Shown here piece after piece: positions 21,630 to 32,757 of a DNA stretch of 64,000 nucleotides (the stretch's first letter is position 1; each line of letters opens with the position of its first letter). The notes beneath the pieces were generated by a model. That model saw only the letters and a list, made by a program, of their open reading frames with translations. It did not search any database and had not been told where the DNA came from. Both the position numbers and the translations under genes were made by a program. The stretch is from Gymnopus androsaceus JB14 (Eukaryota; Basidiomycota; Agaricomycetes; Agaricales; Omphalotaceae). Where the stretch lies: contig ML769524.1 of the NCBI GenBank assembly GCA_009733575.1, positions 105,069-169,068 on the forward strand, written 5' to 3'.

Positions 21630-22910
21630 ATGCTCTTATCTGCTTTTACTCTGCCTGACGGCCTCGCAACCCAACTGGCTTCTGTAGGTATCTTGACGAG
21701 TACCGATCTGCTCTTTTCAAGTGCTTCTGCTCTCGAGATATACGCGCGTTTACCTTTGAAAACAATCTCGTTTCCTGAATTCGAGGCATGTATCGAGGCT
21801 GTACAAAATAAGCTCGCAGTTCCAGGTTTCTGCTGCAGTTGAACTTGAACAAGAGGCCCCCGAATTCAAAATGGAGACATTTCCTGCCCTTGACGATCTG
21901 CTAGGTGGAGGTCTTCCTTACAGCCCGTGTTATCGAAGTCTCTGGGGACAGAAACTCGGGGAAAAGCGTAAGTGCAATGAAACCATGGAAGGAGGTGAAG
22001 CTCATATTATACAGATACTACTACTCAACTGCGTGTTAAAATACCTTCTCAAAAATGATGGAGGTGAAGCCTTGTGGATTGACACTACCGGCGACTTTTC
22101 CGTTGAGAGAGCGGTCCAAATTCTAGAAGACTACCAGCAGGTTAGATTTCCTATGTTGACCAACTTTACTGATGATTAACATTGTTCAGACCCCAGATGA
22201 TCTGGAGGCGACACTAGAAAAACTACACATTTCTACTGCGGTTGATGTCGAGTCTATCCAGGAAATTATACGTGCTTTGGATCTACAGTTCTCCGGTGTG
22301 AGTTTTACTTTTTAACAGCTTGAATGTTATCTGAAGATGCTCGAAGCCTGAGGATAGTCCTCGCATCAAGTGCATTGTAATCGACTCGATAACTCCGCTG
22401 CTTGGCCCCTACTTGAGCGCTGTCTCAGCCCAAGGGCATGCTATCATGACAGGGCTCATGCGCTATCTTCGTCATCTAGCCACACGATACTCTTTGCTTG
22501 TTCTGGTCCGTAACACAAAGCTTTTTCTTCCCTTGATCTCATGAAACTTTCAGATAGTAAACAACGCAACTCTCATGAGCGCTCCCGCTAGCAGCAAAGG
22601 ACAGATGCCTTTTAAACCTACTTCAAACCCACATTCCGCATTCGCATCGACGATTCGTAAACCTGCCTTGGGGCCTTCGTTCACTTTTATGACAGATGCG
22701 ACGCTGTGGGTTTCCTTTTGGCCGGAACAGCAAGAGAGCGAGAAAGGATCTACAACTCACGTTGTAGAGGTGTTTCGATCCAGATTTTCGGTGAGCGAAT
22801 GCTTCGTCGAACAGCCAATTCGTGCCCTGATTGTTTTCGCATAGAAATCTAACGTTTGGAGTACGTTCAGCATCGCCTCCACAGGAACGCTACTTCCGGG
22901 TTCTGCTTGA
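21630..22910 (+). CDS. RAD51-family recombination paralogue (RAD51D/XRCC2-like), frame lesions
   Basis: RecA-type ATPase paralogue likely acting in homologous recombination. N-terminal LPDGLATQLASVGILTSTDL resembles the RAD51D helix-hairpin region. ETFPALDDLLGGGLP is the conserved lead into the ATPase core; TARVIEVSGDRNSGKS, a Walker A variant, is readable in the next frame. WIDTTGDFSVERAVQILED, KCIVIDSITPLLGPYLSAV (Walker B) and IVNNATLMSAPAS (loop region) follow, then KPALGPSFTFMTDATLWVSF and a C-terminal exon ending LLPGSA. Surplus single bases near 21826 (CCAGGTTTC) and 21918 (CCTTACAGCC) and an unclear junction near 22315-22360 break the frame, all at short homopolymers or splice sites. 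Exact paralogue identity is uncertain. Confidence 0.75.
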
Positions 22911-23002
22911 ACGTCGACGAGTAATGCTGCTGATAAATATACTGGTCGGCTCTCAATTAGAAATTCCGTTGGCGAAAACTTATCCGTCAGGAGCCTCCGA
23001 CC

Positions 23003-23215
23003 CTACTGTTTCCTGCAAAGGATAATTCTGCATTGGGCGCGCAGCATAGGCGAGACTAAAATACATCGGCACAAATGGTAGATGTACCTCGCAGTTATCC
23101 CCGCAGGACTTTGCAGCGTCACAATATATTTTTCTCTGCCAGTCGGCTTCAAGTGTCCGCCTATATCGGTCTGATCCCAGTATATAACCGCGTTTTTCGA
23201 GTCATTTAGACCCAT
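23003..23215 (-). CDS. Short hypothetical protein, about 70 aa
   Basis: Minus-strand frame starting MGLNDSKNAVIYWDQTDIGG then HLKPTGREKYIVTLQSPAGI. Composition looks protein-like, and it lies in the divergent upstream region of the GNAT gene. A 32-bp GT..AG segment near 23050-23085 could be a tiny intron extending the frame to SEAPDG. I do not recognise it; it may be spurious. Confidence 0.3.
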   Translation of the reverse strand: MGLNDSKNAVIYWDQTDIGGHLKPTGREKYIVTLQSPAGITARYIYHLCRCILVSPMLRAQCRIILCRKQ

Positions 23216-23288
23216 AGTCTTTGCGTCCCAATCCCGCTATCTCTGCTGCCTGATTCTTTACATTGAAAGTCGAAGCGTTAGTGACAAA

Positions 23289-24421
23289 ATGGAGCCTCAG
23301 CGTAACGTTGTTGAGCGGTTTAGCCTTACCGATGGGTCGATCTCAGGCAAGTTGTTCTGTGTATCTCATTAAGTCCTTCGCGAGCTGAACGGTATGACTT
23401 TAGAGGAAGAAGTGGAGAAAATTGTCGATTTGGCTGTAAGGGCGTTTGAAAGTGCAAGAGATAAAGATGGAGGTATGTGTTCCCTGCTCTGAAGTATATA
23501 CCGTGATGAAGCCAGGTGCATATGTAGATATCTCTCAAGACCTCGTAATGGGGCATGACTGGTCTCTCGCTCCCGCGTACTTTCGAAGTACAATCCTTAC
23601 GGGACTGTACACGGATGGATTATACGGTGTCCGGGATAAAGAGAGTAAAGAGATCGTTGCTGTAAGTGTTTGGTCCGGTCCAGGAGAGAAGTCAGATGAT
23701 TCGTGAGTAGTGAACCTGGTCCATTCAAGGCTTGACCATGATAATAATAAAGCTTGAACGGGTTTTCTTTTCACTTAGAGAGGAATTCGAACGCAAAACG
23801 GGTTTATATGATTTCCTTGATGGGTTGAAGCCGCAGTTCAGGGAGTGGTTCGATCTCAATGTGAGTATTACTTGGTACCTCAGAGAGATACCTTTAACAA
23901 CAATCATCTCTTATGGCAGGTCCCCCTGATAAAGAAAGCACGAGAAACATTTTTCACTGACGAGGCAAGTTATGTAAATTATCGCAGAATCGTGACTACT
24001 CATTAGCGCGTACATTTTTTCAGGAAAGAGATCGACGATGGTGGTGCACTCTTCTATGCACCGAGCCTCGATATCATGGGCGAGGACTGGCGAGGTTGAT
24101 CATCGATAATATTCACGACAAGGTCAGCATCGCTGCGTAATATGTACTGATAATAGTTGCGCTGATCCTTAGATATAGGCTCGGAAAACTATTCCAGGTG
24201 GATTTGTTGCTTTGTTGGCTTCAGTTGAAGTAAATGTCAGTCAAATCCTCTTTCTTCGTTTTTGAACAATGCCTGACGTGATAATCATCTTTTCGTCGTC
24301 TGTTTAGGTTAAGAAGTACCAATCTCTAGGATTTAGAGAGCGAGGAGAACATCGGGCGCCAATTCCAGACTCGACTGAGACCGAGTTTGTGATACTACAT
24401 GTACTTAGTCGAGAGGATTGA
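23289..24421 (+). CDS. GNAT-family N-acetyltransferase (paralogue 1)
   Basis: Acetyl-CoA-dependent acyltransferase of unknown substrate. Multi-exon gene: MEPQRNVVERFSLTDGSIS, then a GC-AG intron (donor GCAAGT-like at 23347), EEEVEKIVDLAVRAFESARD, LVMGHDWSLAPAYFRSTILT, GLYGVRDKESKEIVAVSVWS, GLYDFLDGLKPQFREWFDLN, RRWWCTLLCTEPRYHGRGLA (GNAT motif A, R-x-x-G-x-G) RLIIDNIHDK, GGFVALLASVEVN, VKKYQSLGFRERGEHRAPIP, FVILHVLSRED. All exons can be joined with standard introns and no lesion was seen. A closely related gene lies on the opposite strand at 40194-41367 with the same exon layout. Likely cytoplasmic; no signal peptide. Confidence 0.85.
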
Positions 24422-24619
24422 AATTTATATCCAATTGCCTACTGCTTACTTCGAAGTCAATGTCTTTTGATATCACCGCCCCAAGAACGATGGAAATGGC
24501 TCTACATTCTCTTCCTGAACTACATGACGGCTAGGCAAGTTCCAGTCATATATCATCTAGTAAGGTTCAGCTTTCAACTCCAGTTCTACCGTCATTAAGC
24601 CTTTACTGGCCCGCCAAAC

Positions 24620-25231
<612 letters not shown>

Positions 25232-25354
25232 GACCTAAATGACTCGAGGACTTTCACAACGGTAGCGAGCGGCCCGCAAATATACTTCGAACTTTTGTAT
25301 AGCGACTCTGGTATTAGTTTGAAATAGAAAATGCGAAATCGTAATCGTACGAGT

Positions 25355-26275
25355 CTACTCATTATGAACTACACTTGGGCTTGCAGAGTAAGACTCCAGT
25401 TTAACTCGTACAGGCTGCTCTGGATCTACTCCACATCTCCGGAATGCTCCCCTTAAGCCAAAAACTAAGCTCTCCCTTTCAGAAGGCGCTAGTTCCTGAT
25501 TCTGGGTGCGATCCAACAATCCTTCGATTGCGGTAATTAGGCCACCTTCACCTGAGGATAGTGGTTCGAGGACTATCATTCTGAGGCGTCGATAGGCTAA
25601 AGACGGAAAGGGGACGATGCAGTCTAAGCTGCTGCCTGCTTCAGCCCAAGTTTCCACTTCTTCCAAGGTTCCCAAATTTTTTGATCCAGCATCCTTGTGG
25701 TACCCCCATCTCTCTACCTTCAGTCCTATTTCAAGTTTGACCCTGAGATCTGGATTTCGTGGGGGTTCGTGTGTATAACCCACTGGCCTCCCAAAAGACC
25801 ACCCGAATCCTTGCTGCACAAGGTGCCAGACGAGATAGCGATCCATGTATGCCAGCATACGAGAGACAAGTCGCACTGCTGCGGAGAATCCAGCAAATTC
25901 CGCTAGAATATACCTAACGAGCTGCAAGCCGGACTCGACATGTGCATTGTCAGAGACTTTCTTCGCTCGTTCAGCAAAAAAGTCATCGATTTGTCTGTAC
26001 CCAAGCACTGAGGCCGGAAGCGTTTTGCGTCCCCTGCTGCTTGCCATATCTGGCAGAAGTTGTTTCGCCGAAAGCATGTAGTTAAAACACTTTGAGTAGA
26101 CGGTGGAATATGTTTCGGCGTCGACAGGCGCATAGGGCGAGTCGAATATATGTCCCAGGATGGGACCGATTGCTTGCCAGAAGGACTCGAGAGTTTCTGG
26201 GAAACGAGGTTGTTTGCGGGACCGCTGCATAGCAGGCGGATTGGGTGGAGTGTCAGACGACTCGGCGGACGACAT
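25355..26275 (-). CDS. Cullin N-terminal-repeat-like protein (copy A), 306 aa
   Basis: Intronless open frame, start taken at MSSAESSDTPP (26275) because that Met is conserved in the copy at 28699-29562; an upstream Met at 26290 is not. Residues about 20-150 resemble the first cullin repeats: ETLESFWQAIGPILGHIFDS, TYSTVYSKCFNYMLS, RQIDDFFAERAKKVSD, LVRYILAEFAGFSAAVRLVS, RMLAYMDRYLV. Later LAYRRLRMIVLEPLSSG and LITAIEGLLDRTQ echo the second cullin segment. The cullin-homology domain that binds Rbx1 and takes neddylation is absent. Such a protein could bind substrate adaptors without forming a ligase. The assignment is by pattern memory, not search. Confidence 0.65.
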   Translation of the reverse strand: MSSAESSDTPPNPPAMQRSRKQPRFPETLESFWQAIGPILGHIFDSPYAPVDAETYSTVYSKCFNYMLSAKQLLPDMASSRGRKTLPASVLGYRQIDDFFAERAKKVSDNAHVESGLQLVRYILAEFAGFSAAVRLVSRMLAYMDRYLVWHLVQQGFGWSFGRPVGYTHEPPRNPDLRVKLEIGLKVERWGYHKDAGSKNLGTLEEVETWAEAGSSLDCIVPFPSLAYRRLRMIVLEPLSSGEGGLITAIEGLLDRTQNQELAPSERESLVFGLRGAFRRCGVDPEQPVRVKLESYSASPSVVHNE

Positions 26276-26554
26276 GAAGGTTGCAAGCAAGTTCAGCTGG
26301 AAGATTCTGGAAGTGTGGACTTATATAGAGCATAAGATGATGGTGATATGATCATGCTGAAGGTCGTTCAATACTTACTGAAAGGCTGTGTCATTTTCGA
26401 ATAGAATGGTTTGTGTGTCTATAAAAAATGACCACGAACTACATTTTTGCCATTCAAACTGAGTATCAAGACCCTCGCTTTAGTTGAAGTTTGAAGATCA
26501 ATTCATTCAAGATATCATACAGTGGACAGTGGCAGTTGCCCTTGCCAATTTGCC

Positions 26555-26705
26555 CTAAATGCAAAAAATTTTACCGATGAAAATTCCTTCATAGGCTCGC
26601 TGAGCTTATTTTGCAGATATCACGTTCGCAGTAACTCAACAGTAACTTGTTGGACAGGATCTTACACGATCGATGATATTTCCAACAGACTCATCCATAC
26701 GGATC
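26555..26705 (-). pseudogene. Lipase 3'-end remnant from the duplication
   Basis: Reverse complement reads NIIDRV, then an intron-like stretch, then EPYEGIFIGKIFCI and a stop, matching the terminal exons of the intact lipase at 29909-31329 (DIIDHV / GPYEGIFIGTIFCT). The His that would complete the catalytic triad is Arg here. No upstream lipase exons are present. It is a passenger of the duplicated block. Confidence 0.75.
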
Positions 26706-26740
26706 GTCATCTGTATTCGAATCTGCCTACGGGAGACTAG

Positions 26741-27285
26741 TTCATGACCAAGGGGGATCTGAAACGTTCATGACCGAGGTTTACTATTTAGAATTGACAA
26801 AATCACTGTATAAAGCTTTTGAGCTAAAGTAAGTACCTGCACATTTCAAGCTTCACGATCATTTGCGCTAGTTCAATCGTTGTTTATTACCACGTTCGGA
26901 AGCTCGCAGCTCTATACTTTCGAGAATCCAGACTGAACGATTCATAATCAGTACATTACCAACCACTTTGACGACCTAAGGACTTGACGTAGGCGAAGTA
27001 CGGCCGAGTCACCGGTCAAAGCTGACTGAAACGATACTTCATATATGATAAGAAAGAGCTTCTGCTATAAGGATGACAGATGCATTACACCGTATCCGAA
27101 GAGAAAATTGCCAGGCTCGTTCGTCAGGAGCTCAAACTTTTCAACATACTGGGAGGTAGTACGGCAATTGCACCGATAAGAAAGAATGTGACCTGCTATC
27201 TAGACGTTTCAGGTCCACATTTGAAGGTATAAGATGAGGATGCAACAGAGAACCCACCTACACATTCCAAGTCAAATTTTCGGAA
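26741..27285. other. Intergenic; upstream region of the NmrA-like gene
   Basis: No coding signature or repeat recognised beyond the junction with duplication unit A. Confidence 0.35.
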
Positions 27286-28303
27286 ATGTCCACTTCTATC
27301 GCAGTTATTGGCTCAGGCTACATCGGGACCAGAATAATTACTGCTCTCGTAGCCACTGGTACAATCAAGGTCGTCATTGTATCTCGAAACCCCAACCCAG
27401 AAGCTCTCCCCAGTGATGCAGTCATCGTCAAGATTGACGCCTACACCAACAGGGATAGCCTGACCGCTGCGCTCACACAGCACAGAATCAGCGTGGTTGT
27501 GTGTACGGTCGCAGCTACAGCCTTGGAAATACAGACTAGTATTGCAGATGCAGCAAAAGCGGCCGGTGTAAAACTTTTTCTCCCTTCTGAATTCGGAACG
27601 TCGACGGAAGGCGCACCAGAGGATGCGCCTCTGTTCTATGGAAAGGCCCAAGTGGCGAGTAAGTGGCGAGTAATACTTTGTGAAACGTATATATTAACGT
27701 TTATCTCGTAGAACATTTGGAGTCGATAGGGCTGCCCTATGTCCGAATCTTTGTTAGTGTTCAGCTCAACGGCAGTAGCGAAACTAAACTAGTTATACCC
27801 AGAATGGCGCCTTTATTGAATCCTTCATCCCCTTCATGACAGGACTAGATGTGAATGGAAAGTTCAACATCGTAGGAACCGGACTCAAGCCCCTCACTTT
27901 CACCTCGGAAGTAGACGTTAGTGGTTAGTACATAGCTCTGAGGACTTGCACTGGCTCCGAGTCAATCTCGTCATTTTTAGAATTCGTCGCTTATATCTTG
28001 ACGCATCACTCCCCATCCGAGCTTTCTGCGATGAAGATGATCCGCATCGAAGGTGACCGGGCTTCCCTCGTCGAGATCGCAAATATGTACAACAAGGAGA
28101 TTGTGTACGTGGATGCAGTTCCAGGGCCGGATTCGGAACTTAGAACAACGGTAGCCGGGATTGGAGATAGCGGAGCAGGAAGTACGGGGTGGAATTGGAT
28201 TTTGAAAGCCGATGGAAGTGGGGAAACAGCATCTAACAGCGGAAATAAGCTCTGGCCAGGAAGGAAGTGGAAGACCATTCGTGACGTGCACAAGCAGCTC
28301 TAG
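27286..28303 (+). CDS. NmrA-like / isoflavone-reductase-type NAD(P)-binding protein, 285 aa
   Basis: Four exons (27286-27658, 27712-27752, 27803-27923, 27981-28303) total 858 nt in one frame. The N-terminus MSTSIAVIGSGYIGTRIITA is a Rossmann fold with GxGxxG; VIVSRNPNPEALPSDAV gives the NADP-binding basic residue; KLFLPSEFGTS and APLFYGKAQVAKHLESIGLP carry the conserved Lys-containing NmrA/PCBER pattern, followed by YVRIFNGAFIESFIPFMTG. The C-terminal half (SEFVAYILTHHSP) ends WKTIRDVHKQL. Such proteins are either redox sensors or reduce small aromatic compounds. It lies on the opposite strand between two copies of the cullin-like gene and is intact. Confidence 0.87.
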
Positions 28304-28654
28304 TGTAGTTCCAAAAGATTGTGGATTCAGAAGGTCTGAAAACCTACACAGCATGTGGATTCTGCCTTCAATTTCGCTTGTTATCAATCAGTATTCCCAG
28401 TATTCGACCCATGTTCCTGACCCTTTGTAGCTTCGAGATTGAACTGCACATTTTTCCGATACTAGCACCAATGTGCTGTAGTGACTCTACGGTAGAGTAC
28501 TAACAAAAAATAGCATTTTCCTATGAGTGATGTCGATCAGTAGTATGTAAAACGTTGCATTGAATCGTACTAATACAAACTGTTCTTTTTCGTGCCGACA
28601 CCATTAAATATGAGATCCTTTCTGCGCTGGCCGAGCTCTCAAATCTGGCAGTAG

Positions 28655-30040
28655 CATTAGCCAATATAGAAAACGCGAAATCGCAATCGTTCTACTCATC
28701 ATGAACTTACACTTGGGCTTGCAGAGTAAGACTCCAGTTTAACTCGTACAGGCTGCTCTGGATCTACTCCACATCTCCGGAATGCTCCCCTTAACCTTAG
28801 AACTAAGCTCTCCCTTTCTGAAAGCGCTAGTTCCTGATTCTGGGTGCGATCCAGCAATCCTTCGATTGCGGTAATTAGGCCACCTTCACCTGAGAATAGT
28901 GGTTCGAGGACTATCATTCTGAAGCGTCGATAGGCTAAAGAGGACATGGGCACGATGCAGTCTAAGGTACTGCCTGCTTCAGCCCAAGATTCCACTTCTT
29001 CCAAGGTTCCCAAATTTTTTGATCCAGCATCCTTGTGGTACCCCCATCTCTCTACCTTCAGTGCTATTTCGAGTTTGAGCCTGAGATCCGGATTTTTTGG
29101 GTGGCCGTGCGTCACTGGCCTTCCAGCACTAGACCACCCGGACCCTTCCTGTACAAGTGTCGAGACCAGATGGCGGTCAAAGTATGCCAGCATACGAGAG
29201 ACAAGTCGTACTGCTGCAGAGAATCCAGAAAATTCCGCCAGAACATATCTAACTAGCTGCAAGCCAGACTCAACATGTGCGTTGTCAAAGACTTTCTTCG
29301 CTCGTTCAGCAAAGAAGTCATGGATTTTTTTGTACCCAGGCATTGAGGCCGAACTCGAATTCATGTAGTTGAAGCACTTCGAGTAGACGATGGAATATTC
29401 CTCGGCGTCGACAGGTACATAGGGCGAGTCGAATATGTGTTCCAAGATGGGACCGATTGTTTGCCAGAAGGACTCGAGAGTTTCTGGAAAACGAGGTTGT
29501 TTGCGGGGTCGCCGCATAGCAGGCGCATTGAGCGGAGTGTCAGACGACTCAGCGGACGACATGAAGGTTGCAAGCAAGTTCAACTGGAAGATCCGGGAAA
29601 TTTGTGGAGTTGTATAGAGCATAAGATGATGGTGATGCTAAAGGTGATATTGAAAGGCTGTGTCAAGCCGAGTCATTTTCGAATTGTGTGTCTATAAAAA
29701 TGGCCAAGAGTTGCCTCTCAGCAAAGCGGAGTATCAGGTAATTAGCAAGCTTGCTTGCGAGAGTCTGCCTACGGGAGACAAAGTATCAGGAGGATTTACT
29801 AAATTCTTTGCAATTTAAACTGAGTATCGACACTCGCTTTAGTTGAAGCTTGAAGAATCAATTCACTCAAGATATCGTACAGTGGCAATTATCCCTTGCC
29901 AATTTGTTCTAAGTACAAAAGATTGTACCGATGAAAATTCCTTCATAGGGCCCCAGCTTGTAGAAAGAAATTAGGTCAGTATTACGTCCACAGGAACTTG
30001 TTGGACAGGATCTTACATGATCGATAATGTCTCCTTCTAA
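28655..30040. repeat. Segmental duplication, unit B
   Basis: Partner of 25320-26740. Contains the second cullin-like gene and runs into the terminal exons of the intact lipase gene, so this is probably the original arrangement and unit A the derived copy. Confidence 0.8.
28699..29562 (-). CDS. Cullin N-terminal-repeat-like protein (copy B), 287 aa
   Basis: Single open frame from MSSAESSDTPLN, about 85-90% identical by eye to the protein at 25355-26275. A 13-residue block between NYM and the KKIHDFF helix is missing relative to copy A, and GRPVTHGHPKNPDLRL differs locally. Both copies stay open through their whole length, so both are probably under selection or the duplication is recent. Domain content is as for copy A: cullin-repeat-like helices only, no cullin-homology domain. 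Confidence 0.65.
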   Translation of the reverse strand: MSSAESSDTPLNAPAMRRPRKQPRFPETLESFWQTIGPILEHIFDSPYVPVDAEEYSIVYSKCFNYMNSSSASMPGYKKIHDFFAERAKKVFDNAHVESGLQLVRYVLAEFSGFSAAVRLVSRMLAYFDRHLVSTLVQEGSGWSSAGRPVTHGHPKNPDLRLKLEIALKVERWGYHKDAGSKNLGTLEEVESWAEAGSTLDCIVPMSSLAYRRFRMIVLEPLFSGEGGLITAIEGLLDRTQNQELALSERESLVLRLRGAFRRCGVDPEQPVRVKLESYSASPSVSS

Positions 30041-31329
30041 AATTGTCGGTACAGATTGCTATAAAAGGTGGAATCGTGAGCGACAGAAAATATAAAAGAA
30101 ATCGAAAGCTTACATCCGTGCACTGAGCGTCGCTGTCGTCGTCATCGCCGGAGCATGCCACCGCATCTCCCTCACCGAGGAGATGAATCTCTCCTGCCGG
30201 GTGCAAGTATCCCAAAAATTTCCCGGGTAGGATTGGAATTAAATCTAGGAAGTGGATTGAGCGACGTGTAAAATAGAGCAAGACTGAAAAAGCTTACCTT
30301 GCTCGTTGTCTATCCGGTGGAAGTTCACCTAGTGATAAAGCTCAATAAAAGGTATCCCCCAAGGTGAATAGCTCAACGTACGTCCGATGAATCGACCAAA
30401 GCAGCCCATGCAGGATTCCCCACGCGGGGTGTTCCATAGGTAATTCCCGATATGGTAGCCGAGGGTATGTTCAAGCGGAAGAAGACGGTGTCAAGTTCAG
30501 CTAATGCCCCTCCAAGAGAGTGTCCAATCTATGTCCTGTAAATGAAGTGCACTCGGAGAGCAGGGCGTTGGTCTTACCATAACCAAGTTGTTGGTCCCTT
30601 TGGAGGCCATAAGGGACTTAACTTCTGCCAAGATAGTAGCAGCAGTCAAGGCATGCTCGTCTTGGAAGCCACTATGCACCTCTACGCTGGAAGAAACCCC
30701 CGGGAAAAGGGTAGTGCTCAGAGGGGCTAAATCAAACTCTACGTCCGTGAGATCTGATTCACTGCATATATGCGTGAGATATGTAGTGTAGGAGCAGTAA
30801 CATTCGAACAAAGAGCTCACAGCTGAGTAGGGTCCGTTCCCTCATGAGCAACAATGATGGAGTCCAAGGAAGGCGAGTATCTGTTTCCTGGGATCAGTAT
30901 TGACTTCTTCGTAGATATCAGGCGTGTGTTTACCCGACAAAGTCTGTAATATAAATTTGCGTCAGTAAGGATCAAATTCGATTAGGAGAGAAAGCCATGA
31001 ACCCACAAATTTGTATATCATCACCGTCGCCACCAACGAGCGAAACCTCAAAGTCCGAATTCGCCTCACAGGCCTCTGTAGTCATGTTTTAATGTCATCA
31101 CACTAACAATTAGTATGTAGTGGTAAAAAGACATACCGCCACAGGTCCAAGTTTGAAGGATGTCAGTGGGACAGTATGCCGCCCTCGCGAACTGTGTGTA
31201 GGGAGCAAAACTAGCGAGCTCAGAGGCCGAGACTGCGGTAGTAGTCCTGGATTTCAGATTAACAGGCTTCGCGGAGGTTGAACCAAGGAGAGCACTGAGT
31301 GCAGCGGTGAACAACAACAAAGAGTGCAT
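29909..31329 (-). CDS. Secreted class 3 lipase
   Basis: Triacylglycerol lipase of the Rhizomucor miehei type. Signal peptide MHSLLLFTAALSALLGSTSA, then SELASFAPYTQFARAAYCPT and a Cys-rich TWTCGG. Later exons give CEANSDFEVSLVGGDGDDIQ, FVGYSPSLDSIIVAHEGTDP (oxyanion region), SDLTDVEFDLAPL, the nucleophile elbow IGHSLGGALAELDTVFFRLN, YGTPRVGNPAWA, the catalytic Asp in EQDLIPILPG, and the catalytic His in IIDHLGPYEGIF with stop at 29909. All three triad residues are present. Many introns of about 50-60 bp. The last exons fall inside duplication unit B. Acts outside the cell on lipid substrates. Confidence 0.9.
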
Positions 31330-32261
31330 CCTGGATGGCGACTAGGCAACCTGTAGTACTGAGAAAACCGCGCGGGGAAATGTGGGGAAGATCTTCGACC
31401 CCACACTTCATCCTGCGGGGGCCATTTATCCTAGTTTTTTATTGTGACGGATCAAGAATAACATAGATTATTGCAAAATGAAATAATATTCGTGCGGTGT
31501 ACGGGGAAGGTATGTAGCATTTCCGCAGCCAATGGCAGTCAAATGACCGAGAGACATTGTGGAAACATCTATCACAAGGTGATGATAAATGTCGTAGCGC
31601 GACAAGTGCACAGGACGACGACGCGACCAGTCACCTCACCTGAGCTATGGAACAGATGAAACTGCCGTGCAGTCGCGACGTTTAGAGAGTAGTAAAGGAC
31701 TTGAGTCGGACGACACTTTCGGTGGATTATGTCTCTGAAACAACGGGATTGCGGGGATTGCATAAATTCACTCAGACCATCACTGAAGCATGTGAAGAAG
31801 AAGGAAGGAACTGAGCTGTTAAATATTGCTGGCCCGATAAAAATAAGTAGACTGTTTGAACTTGAAGCTGATGGAATTTCGGAGTCGCCAGCCTTGTGAT
31901 TTTCATGGACGGGAATGGGGTGGATGCACATGCAACACTGGTGATAGGATTCCAGATAATCTTTCGATTGTAAATTGGAAGTCAAAGAGGCGAAGTTCAA
32001 GAAAGCAAGAAAGCATCGTGGCATTAGTGTCGAGAACTTTGTGGTCGAATAGTAAGTAAGCTTTTAGTGAATTTCTGTAGCCATTAATAGAAATTTGATT
32101 GAGAACGTTGTGGCTGGATGTTGAGACTTGCTTGAACGTTTGAGCCCCTGCAGGGATGACTGGTTGTGCTATATCGTACGGGCAAAAAAAAAAAAGAAAG
32201 AAAAAAGAAAGAAAAAAAGAAAGGATATTTAGTGCTCCGTTGAGCTTCAACACCTAATATT
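31330..32261. other. Intergenic, no gene recognised; purine tract
   Basis: No convincing gene. A 40-bp A/G tract lies at about 32185-32224 (runs of A with AAAGAAAG), just 3' of the tRNA gene and possibly covering its poly-T terminator on the minus strand. Confidence 0.4.
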
Positions 32262-32354
32262 AGCCCACCGCGAGGGTCGAACTCGCAGCCTTCAGATTCA
32301 CCTGCCTATAGACTAGTAAGAGTCTGACGCTCTATCCGATTGAGCTAGGCGGGC
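32262..32354 (-). tRNA. tRNA-Lys (anticodon CUU) with intron
   Basis: Reverse complement folds as a cloverleaf: acceptor GCCCGCC/GGTGGGC (one G-U), D arm GCTC..GAGC, anticodon stem TCAGA/TCTGA with loop CTCTTA..A giving CTT, variable AGGCT, T arm GCGAG-TTCGACC-CTCGC, discriminator T. A 19-nt intron (CTAGTCTATAGGCAGGTGA) sits one base 3' of the anticodon, the canonical position for eukaryotic tRNA introns. A-box (TAGCTCAATCGGATAGAGC) and B-box (AGTTCGACCCT) are readable. Confidence 0.92.
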
Positions 32355-32757
32355 GATACTATTTAATTGACATGCACTTATAATACACAACCTCCTCGAA
32401 GAGCAAACTTGAAAAGCAAGTCAATTCACAGCATATGCTAGTTGTACCGAGAGATAAAAGAAACAGTCTAATCCAGTCCGAATGAAATGAATGCGTTGCG
32501 TGAGGGATAGTCAGTAAGTATGCGTAAAGTACTATATCTAGCACCAAGTAATAACCGATACAAAAAGAAGAAAACAAGCCATTATAATGCTACAGAAAAT
32601 TAAGGGTAGCCTAGCCACGTAGATACTATACTATCGTAGGGTAAGGATACAATGTCCGCCAAAAACCCAGGGCGTGCGTAGGAAAGTCATCGTACTGTTC
32701 ATCGCAAGTTCATGATAAAGAACGCTGCTTTTGTCAAAGACAAGCTCCACTGAACGC

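Larger units (their letters stand above)
25320..26740. repeat. Segmental duplication, unit A
   Basis: About 1.4 kb closely similar to 28655-30040 in the same orientation. The homology starts downstream of the cullin-like stop, covers the whole gene and its promoter, and continues into the 3' end of the lipase gene. Unit A differs from B by small indels: B lacks about 13 codons present in A, and A lacks an insertion of about 100 bp found near 29705-29815 in B. Confidence 0.85.
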
